From positions 310,001 through 374,000 of the forward strand of contig CM034548.1 of assembly GCA_020055645.1 (NCBI GenBank): DNA of 64,000 nucleotides, read 5' to 3'. The position numbers and the translations under genes were made by a program. The DNA is from Tomocerus qinae. Lineage: Eukaryota; Arthropoda; Collembola; Entomobryomorpha; Tomoceridae. The notes beneath the pieces are model-generated. The model ran no database searches and was not told the DNA's origin. It saw nothing but the letters and a program-made list of their open reading frames with translations. Positions 52,190-64,000 of this stretch are shown piece after piece. How positions within the stretch are numbered: the stretch's first letter is position 1; the number at the start of each line of letters is the position of its first letter.

Positions 52190-52560
52190 CGTCGCTTCCT
52201 CAAACTGCAGTCATTTTATCCAGTTAGCTATGACGATCAACAGTATTTGATCTACTAACAACTGACAACTAACTTTGGCTACTTCCTAATTTCCCCACCA
52301 AACACTAGTATTGGTGATTGACTATCAACTATTGTTTATTGTGTGACAGTATTAAGGCTATCGAGTATCGGTGCGCCAGTAATTAATGCTGGTTTGCCTG
52401 TCAACTAAATAGTAAAATATTCTGATGTCAGCGTCAGAGACCAACAAAAATTATAATTGGATTTATTCAACTGGAATTTTCAACTAACAGAACAGACTAA
52501 CACACTTGTGACTTGCTGATTGTTTTCTGCCTTAGACTTATCTCAGCTCTATGACTTTAC
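52190..52560 (-). promoter_or_regulatory. fry: fry 5' flank / 5' UTR region
   Basis: Includes a 4-codon upstream ORF (ATG ACT GCA GTT TGA, 52213-52227 complement) before the fry ATG. No TATA box is recognised; the transcription start cannot be placed. Confidence 0.4.
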
Positions 52561-53144
52561 TTCATAATCCATACATATCAAATCTCGAGCGTAAGTTGAC
52601 ATCAGAGCTGCACTCCTTCGCGTAGTTTAGACTCCGCAACACACTTAATACATCGGTAGAAATTATGTTTTCTTCCCTGTATCCACCAATACTGACAAAA
52701 TTCTTCCCAGTTTTGGGGTACGGATTACGGATAAAAAATACAGAATTTGCGCTACGCGCAAAAGGCTTTTGGCATTCAGAAGGGGAAAACATAAGAACAA
52801 ACAAAAGGTGGTACTTTTGCTACTTAGAAGTAAAAAGTCTTAGTAAGGTTAAAATTGCGTGCAGCGCAAGAAATTTCTGTAGTTTAGAAGCGAAGAAGTC
52901 AAATAAAGGGAGTATAAAATTTCGCAAAGCAGTAAAAATTTATTGCTTTTTAAAAGCAGAAAGAGAGAAGCAGTGTTAGGAAATATAGGATAAAACTGCG
53001 TGTGACGCAAGAAATTTTCGTAGTTTAGATTACAAACAAAAAAAATACGCGTTTCTACAGCCAAACTAAAATGCAGCAGATGATTATGGAACATCATATT
53101 ATACAATTTACCCAATTTTCAATGCAACTCCCTTGACATTCGGG
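52561..53144. other. no gene; short degenerate direct repeats
   Basis: Two ~40-bp copies 142 bases apart (52849 and 52991: GCGTG..CGCAAGAAATTT, GTAGTTTAGA) produce the open frame 52665-52979, which I do not consider a gene. Confidence 0.4.
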
Positions 53145-53152
53145 CAACCAGG

Positions 53153-53520
53153 CAGTGTTATTGGCAAGTGGTTAAATCCACATGTGGCTAAATTGGACGA
53201 AATGGACAAAATGGCCTGTCGAAATTAGACAAAAAGTGGTCAAAATGGACGAAATACCCTTTTGGGGCACGTTGACACATTTACTTCAATAGTCAACAAC
53301 AAATAAAAGTTCTTAAAGTAATAGTTAAAAATCAATAGAATGTCCCATTTTGTGGTTTGCTGTTACTAGATTAATATTTATAAGCAATATTTTATCTTCT
53401 AAATATTTTAATTTTGATTTCTTAAGTCTAAAATAACTTGAGGCTGATTTTCGTCCGTTTCGTCCATTTTGTTCAGTGGCCCGGACTAAATACAAAAAAG
53501 GGGACAAAATGCCAACACTG
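53153..53520. mobile_element. hAT-type MITE, exact 8-bp TSD
   Basis: CAACCAGG at 53145-53152 and 53521-53528; ends CAGTGTTATTGGCA and TGCCAACACTG. The interior repeats TGGACRAAATGG. Confidence 0.85.
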
Positions 53521-53528
53521 CAACCAGG

Positions 53529-54168
53529 TATGTTACCTGTAAGACCTGCATAATATTTAGCGGGTAAAAGCAACACGTAAAAACGGAAAATTCTAGTCAT
53601 CGGCATCATTTTAGTTCAGATGTCGGGGCGCGTGAAAAAAAAACATACCCCATCTGTTTTTGGATTTTTGAATTATGTTTTCGATTTTGAAACTTTGAAA
53701 GACAAGGTCAAAAAACAGATCGAATTTTTTTATGGGCCAAATCGGTCGCTTCAGGGGAAGAGGGTAACTTTGGCTCCACACATCGTAAAGCATCATGTAA
53801 TAACTCTTTCGAAAGAGGACGCAATCTCTTATACAATATTTTAAGCTTTGATGTTGTTCTAACCATTTTGTTTGTCTTCTAACAACTTTGCCGGAGACCG
53901 GCAACAAAAGATATGTTTTAAACACATATTTTGGCTTTTAATCATTTCCGCCATTCCACATTTGACTTCTAATCATGTATTTCTATCTAACCAAACATTT
54001 TGACTTCTCATTTATTACAGTGTTATCGACTGGCATCTTTTATGTGACATAACATACAGCTTCCGAAATTTGGGTTTTTATGTCTGTTGCCCCTTAAATA
54101 TTAATCAGGTCACCCGTATGTTCACGGAGTCCTATTCCTTAAAGATTGGAAACTGTATGTTTATATCC
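53529..54168. other. no confident gene; short dispersed repeat
   Basis: 53576-53640 resembles 46511-46575 (ATTCTA.TyAT.GGC, TCATTTTAGTT, GCGTGAAAAA). The open frame 53620-53844 begins in this repeat and is not recognised. Confidence 0.4.
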
Positions 54169-54399
54169 CAAGGACGTATTTAGGGATGGGCTTTACGGGC
54201 TGAAACCCCCCCCCCCCCTGAAATCCAAAAAAAGGGAATTTTTTCTCAAAATAGCAAAAATTTTCATTTGCCATTTTTGTTTTTGACTCATTTCCTTCAA
54301 AAATGCCTAATATTTTCGTGATACGCGCGAGAATATATATTCTTAAAATATCTATTGGAAATCTAGCCCCTCCGAAACTCAGTTTTGCATACGTGCTTG
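54169..54399. mobile_element. hAT-type MITE, CAAGCACGTA family
   Basis: Flanks TTATATCC and ATATATCC (7 of 8); ends CAAGGACGTATTTAG and ATACGTGCTTG; internal C-run of 14. Confidence 0.75.
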
Positions 54400-54559
54400 A
54401 TATATCCATCATTCTTCGTACATTTTACTTTGACTTTTGGGCCTAGAAAAAAAGGACCTGTCACTTGCTGCTTTTCTGTGCTTCAAATCTAACTTCATTT
54501 TCATTAAGGGTTGATTCAAGTCAAGTTGAATTCAGTGCTTGCATTAACCCTAGACCAGA

Positions 54560-54717
54560 TCCAGAATAAAATTTCGTGGGGGGCCCGACAAATTATAAGT
54601 GTATGTAAACATATACTATTTTCGCGCTATTTTGGTCTTAAGGCAAAAAATCCTTTTTTTTTCGATTTTGGGGGGGGGGCGATCCCTTGGACCCCCTGGC
54701 TGCGGCCCTGTCTCTCC
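54560..54717. mobile_element. truncated CAGGGCCGCAGC-family MITE
   Basis: Right end GGCTGCGGCCCTG and G-run as in 20555-20718; left terminus absent. Confidence 0.5.
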
Positions 54718-55196
54718 TACGCACTTGAACTTTTCAATGCTCACTTCACTTTAACTTTTCAATGCTCACTTCACTTTAACTATAGAAATGAAGACAAAGT
54801 AAGTTCTCGATATCTCGGCAACCTATGGACCGATTTTGACCAAAATCAACAATGTTCGTTACAGGTGTATTTGTTTTTGCCAACTGCCCAGTTTGATTAA
54901 AATCCGTCATGTTCAAGAATTATCGTGTTAACGTGGTTTTATTTTATTAAAACCAATATTTTTAACCTTGTAGTAGCACGAACTTATGCTTTTAAATTTT
55001 TTTGTTCTTTAAATAGAGGTATTGAAATTTTTAAAAAAGCTCGGGTTCAAGACCCACCGCCCGTTGTGGTTATAGGGGAAAGCTAACACAATTTGACAAC
55101 CAGAAAACTGATTTGACCCAAATTTGATACAGTTCGTCACGGGCCAATAAGCAACGTTTATCCTAAGTTTTGTCTAAATCCGTCTATGTGTTAGAG

Positions 55197-55380
55197 CAGG
55201 CACGTATCTAGAAATTTGTTCAAGGGGTGGCGGAAGCAAAAATCATACCAAAAATAAGACATATTCGCGCGGAGCGCGAAAAAATTTTGCAATTTTAGGC
55301 CATTTTTGAGAAAAATTATCTCTTTTTCTCAAATTTAGGGGGGGCGCTGCGCCCCCCGCCCCCTACTAAATACGTGCTTG
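55197..55380. mobile_element. hAT-type MITE, CAAGCACGTA family
   Basis: TGTTAGAG / TGTTGGAG flanks (7 of 8); ends CAGGCACGTATCTAG and ACGTGCTTG; contains GCGCGGAGCGCG and GGGGCGCTGCGCCCC palindromes. Confidence 0.8.
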
Positions 55381-55388
55381 TGTTGGAG

Positions 55389-56543
55389 AGTTATCGTATT
55401 AACAATTTGACAAAGAGACTTTAGGGTTCTATAAGCTCTGTTTCTTGGACTACCCAAATCTCTTGATTGGGCACCTTGGGACAGTAGGAAAAAATTCTGA
55501 AAATTTCTACCCATAATTAGTAAATGGGGATCCTAATGGTGACGTGTGGTGCAGTTTTAAGATATCAGAAATTATACATTTTACATATGAGCATATAGGA
55601 ATTCGGCGATTTTGTATGGCAATATCATCCTTTATTCGTCCCAGAAAAAATCTTAAGTAGACCAAGCATATTGTTTCGAATGAGTACGTTAAATCTCAGC
55701 TTGAAAATACTGAAAATCTGATTGACATTTTTAACTGATAAATATGCTTACTTCCACTAATGAATGTAATGGCGACACTGTGTGCTCTATTAGTTCTTTT
55801 CCTCTAAAGGGGATCTAAAATGATTCAAAATGCTTGAGGTAACAACAGCATGTTCTTTAAAAATCATTTGACTCTTTTATGCTCTGAATGGGGAAGGTGC
55901 TCTTTATTACCAGTAAATAGCAATAGTTAAAATCTTTTTGGAGAAAATTGGTGTGAACACTGGACCGAAATACACAAAGTTGGTACCATCTGAAAGGAAT
56001 AAATCTCCGTTATAATTTCCTACCAGATTTTGATTTTATTGCTTAGTTTTGGAGTAATTTAATATTTGATTACCTAATAAACCAAAAAGCTACTAAAATG
56101 TTGAATACTGACAGTAAAATGAAATATTAACAATAAAATCAAAATCCGGTAAGAAAATTTGTAGACGAGAATTATTGCTTTCGGACTGTACCAATTGTGT
56201 GGTTTTCAGTTCAATATTCTAAAATTCTCGCCCAATTTGCTAAAAACGTTAATGGGCAATATGTGATAGTCGGAATATGGTCTGAGTAACCATGCACTCG
56301 CATATGTTATAATTATAATACATAACAATTACAAAATTAAATTAACCCAATTTTTCATAGGGAGACATTCGAGGCAGGCTAGCTGTCTGTACATAGGGAT
56401 TTGTCAATCCCTATGTATACTTTTTCCCTTTGAGTCAAAACGACTTGTCATGCATACCTCAAAAACCTGAAACTTTTGGGGAAAAATTATAGATGCAAAA
56501 CGGGTAGATTATTCTTCGAACTACGTTGCGTTATTTCAGCAAC
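55389..56543. other. intergenic, nothing recognised
   Basis: AT-rich with no coding frames of note. Confidence 0.4.
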
Positions 56544-56699
56544 GGGTAGGGATTTACGGGGCTGTAAAAGAAGTAACTTTGGCAGTAAAATAAAGTCTTT
56601 GGGGCAAGGGTACTATAGGCAGTACGTCTAATTTTTCAGGGCTGTAAAATAAAGTACAAAAGGCAGTAATACGAGTAGGAATGGCTGTAACAAAAATGA

Positions 56700-56975
56700 T
56701 TTGTATTTAGTCAAAATTAAATCACAATTAGTTCAAAATTAAATCAAAATTAGTTCAAAATTAAATCACAATTAGTTCAAAATTAAATCAAAATTAGTTC
56801 AAAATTAAATCAAAATTAGTTCAAAATTAAATCAAAATTAGTTCAAAATTAAATCAAAATTAGTTCAAAATTAAATCAAAATTAGTTCAAAATTAAATCA
56901 AAATTATTTCAAAATTAAATCAAAATTAGTTCAAATTAAATCAAAATTAGTTCAAAATTAAATCAAAATTAAGTC
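56700..56975. repeat. 22-bp tandem repeat inside MULE-3
   Basis: About 12 units of TCAAAATTAAATCAAAATTAGT. Confidence 0.9.
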
Positions 56976-57187
56976 AACTGGCAAATCAGTGTCATATTTC
57001 AGAATTTATGGTCTTACTAGGGCTTTAGATACACCTCGAGGTCTTCCCGCTTTGCTTTTTATAGCGATTGGTACCTGTTTAGCGCTGGGGAGAATTGTTG
57101 GCAATTTATTCATGCTGGCTATACCTATGATATATATGCTTACACATGTAGTTTTTTTGGTAAATTGGGCAAGTACCTGATGAGGTT

Positions 57188-57556
57188 TTATAGTTTTCTT
57201 GGGAGTAGATGACGTGGCACATTGTGGTCTCTGAGGTCAAAAAATCGCTTACATGGACACTTTTTATTGTCTTTGGAAAAATAATATATCACTTCGCTAT
57301 CTTGATTGTGGTTTTTGTATTGAATATACCAGTCACTTATAATGTCTTCAGAGGCTTCTTCTTGAGTATTATATTTTTTTACAAGTTTCCAGTTGATTTT
57401 AGTATTTTTCGGGGTATTATCGGTACTATTTTCAATTTCAGAATCTGTGTCAAGAAAAAACAAGTTAGGAAGCCATTTTTTACTAAAACCGAGTCTTCTA
57501 AATAAAAGAATCGAGTCCACGTCTGTGTCTACTCGTCTGTGTCTACTCAACTCCAA
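57188..57556 (-). pseudogene. MULE-3 transposase N-terminal fragment
   Basis: WKLVKKYNTQEEASEDIISD.., SEVIYYFSKDNKKCPCKRFF and LRDHNVPRHLL follow the same layout as the zinc-binding N-terminus of MULE-1 (WEYKRHFTDKTEAENFI..YYYCRS..KCPA). No catalytic D-D-E part is present. Confidence 0.6.
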
Positions 57557-57879
57557 CGAAATAATTACCTTAAATTTCTTATCTGATGTAAAGCAGATAG
57601 CAAGTTATCGCTGCATCGCACTACATCATGTTGAATTGTATTCATTTGTATGCTCAAGGAATATGCAAAGCCTTAAGTCTTCTAATTAATGCTCATCAAT
57701 GAGACATGCAGTAATTTTTGTGCTACAGCCACTTATACCCGAACTACTGCCTTTTGTACTTTATATTACTGCCGTCAGTACTCAGTTTTAATGCCTATAG
57801 TACCCTTGCCCCAAAGACTTTATTTTACTGCCAAAGTTACTTCTTCTACAGCCACAAAATCATTAACCCATTCAGCAAC

Positions 57880-59331
57880 TCTGTCGGAGGGCCGGTTCTC
57901 CCGCTAGACACCGAAGATTCGGTTGTCCCATTGTTTGGTCATCATAATGCACTTTGTCAAGTTAAGTTTCCCTAGATACAGTGAATAGTAGTAGTACAGT
58001 GTAGTATTCTTTCAAATGCCTATCATTACGTTTCTTACTTACGTCCACACACTCTACTTTGGCATAGTAATACACAAGGTGACTGAATCCCGTCGCCTAG
58101 TACTAATTTAAAGGATTTCAATTACTAGTTGCAACCACAACACCAACCTATCATTCCCCTGACGGGGGTTGGGGGGCAGCGCCCCCCATAAAACCAAATT
58201 CTGATATCATTCGATACAGTATTTTATTAATGATTTTGAGAATAAATGTTAGTATACATTTTACGGATTCCAGCAATGGGAAAAAATTCTAGGGATTGAA
58301 AATAATTTTAGAAATAGAGAAATATTCCAGGGATAGAAAATAATTTTAAAAATGAGAAAAAGAAATATTCCAGGAATAAAAAAGATTGTTTTGCGTATTA
58401 CAGACCTAAAATATTCTTACTTCACTGAGAATATTTTACCTAACTTTCAATATGGCGCTACATTACAAATAAACTATTTATAAACAATAAAAACTATAAA
58501 ATAAAAAATATTACAGGTAAAAACCTTAAAAAGCTCATAGGGAGACGCAATGAAAACCAGAAAAAAAAGAAAAGCAGTTTCTGGATAATTTAAATAGGGC
58601 GTAATTTAATAAACATGTATGCCCCAGTCTCCCGGTTGAAATTAGAAATTCGAAATAGTCTTTCCACGATATTGAAAATTCTTCAAAGAATTCAGCTGAT
58701 TCAAGAAGGTTCTTCTGAAATGAAGTAAAAAATTAGGAAAATGCCAGACTATATAGAAAAAATGCACGTATTTTACTAAAATGTTTTTATTTATATTTAT
58801 ATTTTGTGACATAAAAATATTTTTAAATCGTAGTTGCAAATTCTGAAAACAATCTAGATAGTCCCAAAGACAATTTAGCCTTGTACAACCAGTTAATTGT
58901 TTTTCAGCAAATAAGTACATTATTGTCATGAGTTCTACTAATAACACTATACGATACTCCCTTACCCTAATTGAAAGCCTTTTACGAGTAACTAGATATC
59001 TCGGAGCAGTTTTTCGTAAACAATAAAATTTGCAAAAGAATTGCACAATTTTAGTACAGGGTAGGGAAAAAAATTGTTTGCCCACATTTATATTTGAATT
59101 GTCTTTGCCATCCCCTTGGAGAAATATTAAAAAACATTGTACCCTTTGCCATTTCCATTGTTTCGTTCACTCAATGATATTCAAGTTCAAGCCACCCGAC
59201 GGGACGAGCTAATAGAATCGCAGTCTGTCAATCCGTTCTCCACTTTTAAACGCATTGAGTTTGAATGAACTGAGAAATACTAACGGTATATCCTGGACGA
59301 TTTGTAGATTAGCGTATGTGAGCAAGTTTGC
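57880..59331. other. no confident gene
   Basis: One 147-codon frame (58642-59085, minus) lacks motifs and is AT-driven. A G/C-run patch at 58150-58190 resembles the interior of the G-rich MITEs. Confidence 0.35.
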
Positions 59332-59339
59332 ATGTGAAC

Positions 59340-59918
59340 TAGAGAGTTGCACGGGCTCGCTCAGCCCGCACGGGTTGCGGCCCGACCCGGCCCGTACGGG
59401 TTTGGGCGGGGTCGGGGGAGATTTTAGAATTTTTCACTTGCACGGGCGGGTACGGGCTGATAAATTATTTTTACGGGTGAGCACGGGCGGGCAAATTTTA
59501 ATTTAGTAGCCCACGGGGGCTCGTAAAAGCCCGTCGCATATTAACATTATTATAATTGATACACAATACACTCTGCTCTGCTGTACAGAGTACAGGATAG
59601 AATCTATGCTCTCTATTCTGTATATGTATTCTATTATTATTATGTCCTTTTCCTTTATTTATCTAAGCAATGCTTAGCATTTAACGTCACATTTTGTTAT
59701 TGTACTATCTAAATACATTGCGTTACATGTATTTTTTAAAAATGTTGCGCCCGTGTGGGCCCGCGGGCCCCCACGGGCGGATTTGTCACACTCATTACTG
59801 ATACGGGCGGGCACGGGTTGGATTTTTGAATTTTTTACTGGGACGGGCGGTCACGGGCTCAGTTACTACAGGCACGGGCGGACACGGGCCGTGAAAAGTC
59901 AGCCCGTGCAACTCTCTA
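59340..59918. mobile_element. hAT-type element, 579 bp, exact 8-bp TSD
   Basis: ATGTGAAC at 59332-59339 and 59919-59926; perfect inverted ends TAGAGAGTTGCACGGGCT, the TAGNG start seen in many hAT elements. Both subterminal zones are packed with GCACGGGCGG motifs. Confidence 0.9.
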
Positions 59919-60031
59919 ATGTGAACCTGAACGTATAGAGATATTTTTTTCAATTCTCGTTGGCCTGACCAATTTCCACCAGTTACGGTATCCGCCTATA
60001 TCCGTTGAACAAAAAGTACTCTAGTCGGGGA

Positions 60032-60368
60032 CACTCATGCTAGTTTCTGGCTCGGCTTAGCTCGCTCTATTGGATGGTGTGGCTCGGCTCGCCCTTTCCT
60101 TGGCTCGGCTCACTCAAAAAAAAATTCCCGCCATTTTTATTTTAAACCTACAGGATTCTTAACCCTTAGTGGCTCGATTTTTCAGCCAGCCGAGCCATGT
60201 AGCCGGCTCGGTCGAAATTTTTTGATAGACCTGGCTCGGCTCGCCAAATTTTTTTTAAATAGCTGGCTCGGCTCGCCAAAAATTTTTTTGAGGGTCTGGC
60301 TCTGCTCGCTCAATGTTATTGGAGGCCTGTGGCTTGGCTCGGTTCGCTGACCTAAACTTGAATGTGTG
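60032..60368. mobile_element. hAT-type MITE with GGCTCGGCTCG repeats
   Basis: GTCGGGGA at 60024-60031 and 60369-60376; imperfect ends CACTCATGCTAGTTT and CACACATTCAAGTTT. GGCTCGGCTCGCC recurs throughout. A 60-bp fragment is at 26821. Confidence 0.85.
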
Positions 60369-60376
60369 GTCGGGGA

Positions 60377-63144
60377 TTTGTTTTTTTTAATTTTGATTAT
60401 TGACACATATTTTACGAATTTACGCCCATAGTCAAATCTACGACTCCTCGCGGTGTACCCTTTCTGTATTTATTCCTTAACACAGTTTGGTAAATTGGGA
60501 AAAATGAGTATATTCGGAAGAAATGTTTCTTTAAAAACATTAATACATTTAAGTTACAATATAAATTGACAAATGCTCGCAAGTTTACAAGTATAACATG
60601 GCTCATACGACTGGCCTTTCGAGGAAATTTAAGGGTCTTGCTGTCATATTTAAAAATATAGTGATCTGGACCTATTGTTGGAAAAGCGTTTATTGTATGG
60701 GGTAAAACAATTTAAGGAAGTATTATATCTAGGGAAAATCATTCAAAACCAGTTAACTTTTAGGAGACTGCGGCAAATAACTCAAAATCCGTAGTTTTGG
60801 ATACAGAAATTGTGATCCATTTGGTAGTGGACATAACCTCTGAAGAGGTTTAGGGTGGCTTCCAGTCTGAATTATTTTTATATCTTACCTACCTTAGTAT
60901 TGAGTACCATAAAATTGTCATTATGGCAAAGGTTTTAATAAGACAAACTTTACGTTTATCCAACAATTTTCAGCATAAAAATTTGTTCAAGTCGATCGAC
61001 TTTTCATTTTACTGATTAGCTGGATACAATTCAGTCAATATCTTTCTGAATGCCTAATATAAACAATTTGATCCAGGAAAAGATATGAATGCGATGATAT
61101 AGATACAATATTAGTAGTTTGTGTTGCCCCACACTGTAAGCACAAAATATCCACATAAGGTCAAATAATTTCGCAATAAACTCAGCCAAACATCATATGA
61201 CATCATATGCCAATTTATAATTCATAACCTTCAAAAATAATTTTCAGAGATTTCATTCGTAATTTTACCGTTGTCCATTTAGATGGACAAAGCCTATTGA
61301 AAACAAGCTAATCTTAAGATCCCTTTGTCTTTATTGGTACAGTCAAGGTAGAAATATTAGTTCTCTGTCACTCTAATTTGGGCGAGCATTTTGATATGGT
61401 TTGTGGGAAACGTTGGTATTGGCATATTACAACAAAAATAAATAAGTGTTGAATTCTGGTATTAATAGGAGGGGGGTTTATATAATTTTTATCCCCCCGT
61501 ATGTATTTTTCATAATTTTTAAAATTTGTCTTCATAGTTACTAGGTTGGTTACGAGATATCTAGTTGTTCCTAACAGCCTTTCAATTATCTCATTGTCTC
61601 CACCTTGTAACTAGTGGATATGGGGCCAAGGAGACTTATGGCACCTTGTTAATAACCAAATGATAACACTCATCCCCACTCATTCATCCTACTACTACTC
61701 CCCATCTAAAAGAATTTTCCTCCGATCTGCCAATGAAAGAATTACTACTATAGTAAAATTTTAAAATAACGTGTATATACTACTGGATTTTTCATGGTCT
61801 CTCTTGATTTTTAAAGTCGTTTGTTTGGGTAGGTTATTTAAAATTCTACTAAAACTATCACATATTAGAACTGTACTTGTACTACCGATTTTCACATTGC
61901 ACAATGCTGAAATCGATTCAAAAGCAATTTCAACCGGTAGACTGGGGCATACATGTTTATTAAATTAACTTGTGACCTTCCAGGGTCTTCAGTCTAAATT
62001 TTGAGAATAACTATCCCCAAATTGATTGAAAATTAGGGGACTTATCCATGATTTCCTTGAGTAGGAAAGCACATAGACAGCCTACCACTACCCCCTTAAG
62101 CTTCCCTCATAGAATTATTGGTTATACTAATCAAATGACTTGTACCGAAGCGTGCTCTCACAATCAGTTGAATTTCCGATTCCAAACAAGCAGGTTGAAT
62201 TTCTTGTCTGTGCAACGTGTACAATTCTTGAGAGCACATTTATATTTTGTGTAAATATATTTTAAATTTAATTGTACACGTTTTCTGTTTTGTTAAATTT
62301 AATTATTTTAAAGCATTATCGATATTATTCTCCAGTTAGATTAGTCGTGAGTGTCATAGTAAGTAAAGCATAGCATCCAACCGACAACCGACCAGTGAAT
62401 TTACGACTCATTGGCCATTTTCCACAATTCCTCCTCAAAGGTGATTGCAATTGCACAGCAGTTATATCGGAAGTGTATTTCAATCAGTCGCTCGAAGACA
62501 GAATTGTGGCATTGGCACTTCGGTTTTCGTTGTCTTATTTGACTTCGCGAAATATTGATAATAATTGTGCTGCTACTTTATGTACGGGTTACCCAAGAGT
62601 CGTGCACCCATAGTTTGTGTTAACGATAGTGGATGCTTTGGTCAAATCGACATTCCCATGTGTGAAAAAGTCGGTTTCAGTGTCGGGAAACGTTTTCAAA
62701 AGTGTATTGATAATGGAGGGTTTTTAAATGATTTGTTGTAATCTTTAATTTTAAAGTCAAGATTTGTAAAAACTTGCTACTCCCCCATTGCATTAAATGT
62801 TTTTTAAATGAATTATTATTTTTGACCCGAAATATCATTCAAATCATTAAGTATGATACACCAATCTTTAAGTTGGAATCTCCTCTTTCCAACGGTGGTA
62901 ACCATTTGTCCCTGGTTCTCAAGTTATGAACACAAAACTATGCGTGCACGACTAGTGCGGGTAGCCCTATAGTTAGTTGTATTGTACCGCTAAATTGTAT
63001 TGTATATTCGCTTATCACAATTGAGAATTGTATTTTATTGGTCTTTTAGGAGTAGTTAGGATGCGACCTTCTGAGATAGATATTTTCACTAAAAATTAAA
63101 TGATAGTATCGTGAATCGCGACTTAAGCTAAGCTGCAGTGATTG
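60377..63144. other. no confident gene
   Basis: Two short plus-strand frames (62048-62254, 62395-62613) have more balanced composition than their surroundings and might be exons, but no family or splice context is recognisable. Confidence 0.3.
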
Positions 63145-63410
63145 TATCAAGATGCCTCCATTACTACAAGGTGAAGACATAGAGGGATATTCCCTAAGGT
63201 TTGCACCCAATTCGAATTCTACCTATAAGCACCCAAGCCAAAAGTAACCATGGTTATTTGGTTTGGGTGCCTACCTCTCTGTGGTAGTATATGGAATACG
63301 AGTTGGGTGAAAAAATCCGGGAAACCCCCTTTATGTCTTCATCTTGTACTGGAGTTGATATTATACAAATGCGTTACTATAGAGTGACAAATTCGAGGCA
63401 TCTTGGATTG
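63145..63410. repeat. palindromic element
   Basis: Arms include ATCAAGATGCCTC, GGTGAAGACATA and CACCCAA with their complements, nearly 100 bases each. Confidence 0.6.
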
Positions 63411-63435
63411 CATATTACATAATCTAAGTACTATG

Positions 63436-63608
63436 ATTCCGCTGCCACTTTGATCTCTTTGTAGTCGAAAGACAATGGTTCATATGTTGCAATACAAAGG
63501 CCTTTCAGCGCAAACTTCGAGTCGAGCAAATCCACGTGGAAGGTCCATATTGTAATACAACATATTGTCTTTCGAATACAAAGAGATTAATGTGGCAGCG
63601 GAACCATA
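63436..63608. repeat. palindromic MITE
   Basis: Arms of about 65 bases: TTCCGCTGCCACTTTGATCT, TCGAAAGACAAT and complements, loop around 63500-63540. Confidence 0.7.
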
Positions 63609-63679
63609 ACATCTAATCTAATTCATAATCTATACTATATTATTTTTACAGTAGTTTGTATTTTTGTCCAATCGTTTTT

Positions 63680-63822
63680 AGAGCATGTTGAATCCCTATT
63701 AGAGCATGTTGAATCCCTATAAGAGCATGTTGAATCCCTATTAGAGCATGTTGAATCCCTATTAGAGCATGTTGAATCCCAATTAGAGCATGTTGAATCT
63801 CTATTAGAGCATGTTGCATGCC
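63680..63822. repeat. 21-bp tandem repeat, ~7 units
   Basis: AGAGCATGTTGAATCCCTATT with few changes; gives a repetitive open frame on minus that is not a gene. Confidence 0.9.
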
Positions 63823-64000
63823 TCCATGCTTTGCTGCGCATTGTCACAGTCAAAATCGCAAATCTTATATTCCCACAGAAAAGTTTGCATAGGACGGGCT
63901 TTGGATTCTGGTTTTTTGAGTAGTATTCGTAATTTTATATACCATAGAAATTTTATTATTTACTAAAACATGAAATTTGATACTATTTTTCCTGACCGCC

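Larger units (their letters stand above)
56544..57870. mobile_element. MULE-3, 1.3 kb, 9-bp TSD
   Basis: TTCAGCAAC at 56535-56543 and 57871-57879. Both ends read GGGT followed by AGAAGTAACTTTGGCAGTAA and ~100 bases of further similarity with ~20-bp motifs (GCAGTAAAATAAAGT, GCTGTAA). It keeps only the N-terminal part of a transposase, so it is a deletion derivative. Confidence 0.85.

Noticed and set aside
58642-59085. 147-codon frame as a gene
   Set aside because: No motif, strongly AT-driven composition and no splice or promoter context; cannot be supported.

Overview
The window is nuclear DNA from an invertebrate-grade animal. It is AT-rich and intron-containing, with GT..AG introns, AATAAA polyadenylation signals, TATA promoters, LINE fragments, a Penelope-like element, Mutator-like (MULE) elements and many miniature inverted-repeat elements (MITEs). 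I cannot place it more precisely. Nothing in it looks bacterial, organellar or viral.

The dominant gene is furry (fry), on the minus strand from 52189 down to 10235. Fourteen coding exons can be joined with canonical splice sites and consistent phases into one 2,978-codon frame plus stop. The product is the very large HEAT/ARM-like scaffold that works with NDR/LATS (Tricornered-type) kinases in cell shape, polarity and mitosis. Its C-terminus is shorter than I recall for vertebrate FRY/FRYL, and a polyadenylation signal lies about 90 bases after the stop. The introns, up to 11 kb, hold most of the mobile DNA.

Downstream of fry, at 5691-9760, lies a perfect or near-perfect inverted duplication. 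Each 727-bp arm carries a complete two-exon gene for an 88-residue secreted, furin-site-bearing peptide. The copies are divergent (head to head) and about 3 kb apart. The inner flanks of the arms are clearly diverged while the arms match wherever I compared them, which suggests gene conversion.

Intron 7 of fry (27532-38708) holds a three-layer nest. A MULE transposase gene is split by a second MULE-like element with a 9-bp target duplication, and that element contains a Penelope-like element with GIY-YIG and RT fragments inside inverted terminal repeats.

The other regions are: 1-5690, a coding-like fragment, LINE remnants, an inverted tandem array and a hAT-type MITE; 12-22 kb, MULE MITE, foldbacks, LINE fragments and minisatellites inside fry introns; 39-46 kb, fry exons with minisatellites; 47-51 kb, a TTAA-flanked 4.1-kb inverted-repeat element in intron 1; 52.2-64 kb, upstream of fry, no confident gene but about half a dozen MITEs with target duplications, a third MULE and several palindromes. 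Outside fry and the peptide pair I see no intact gene.
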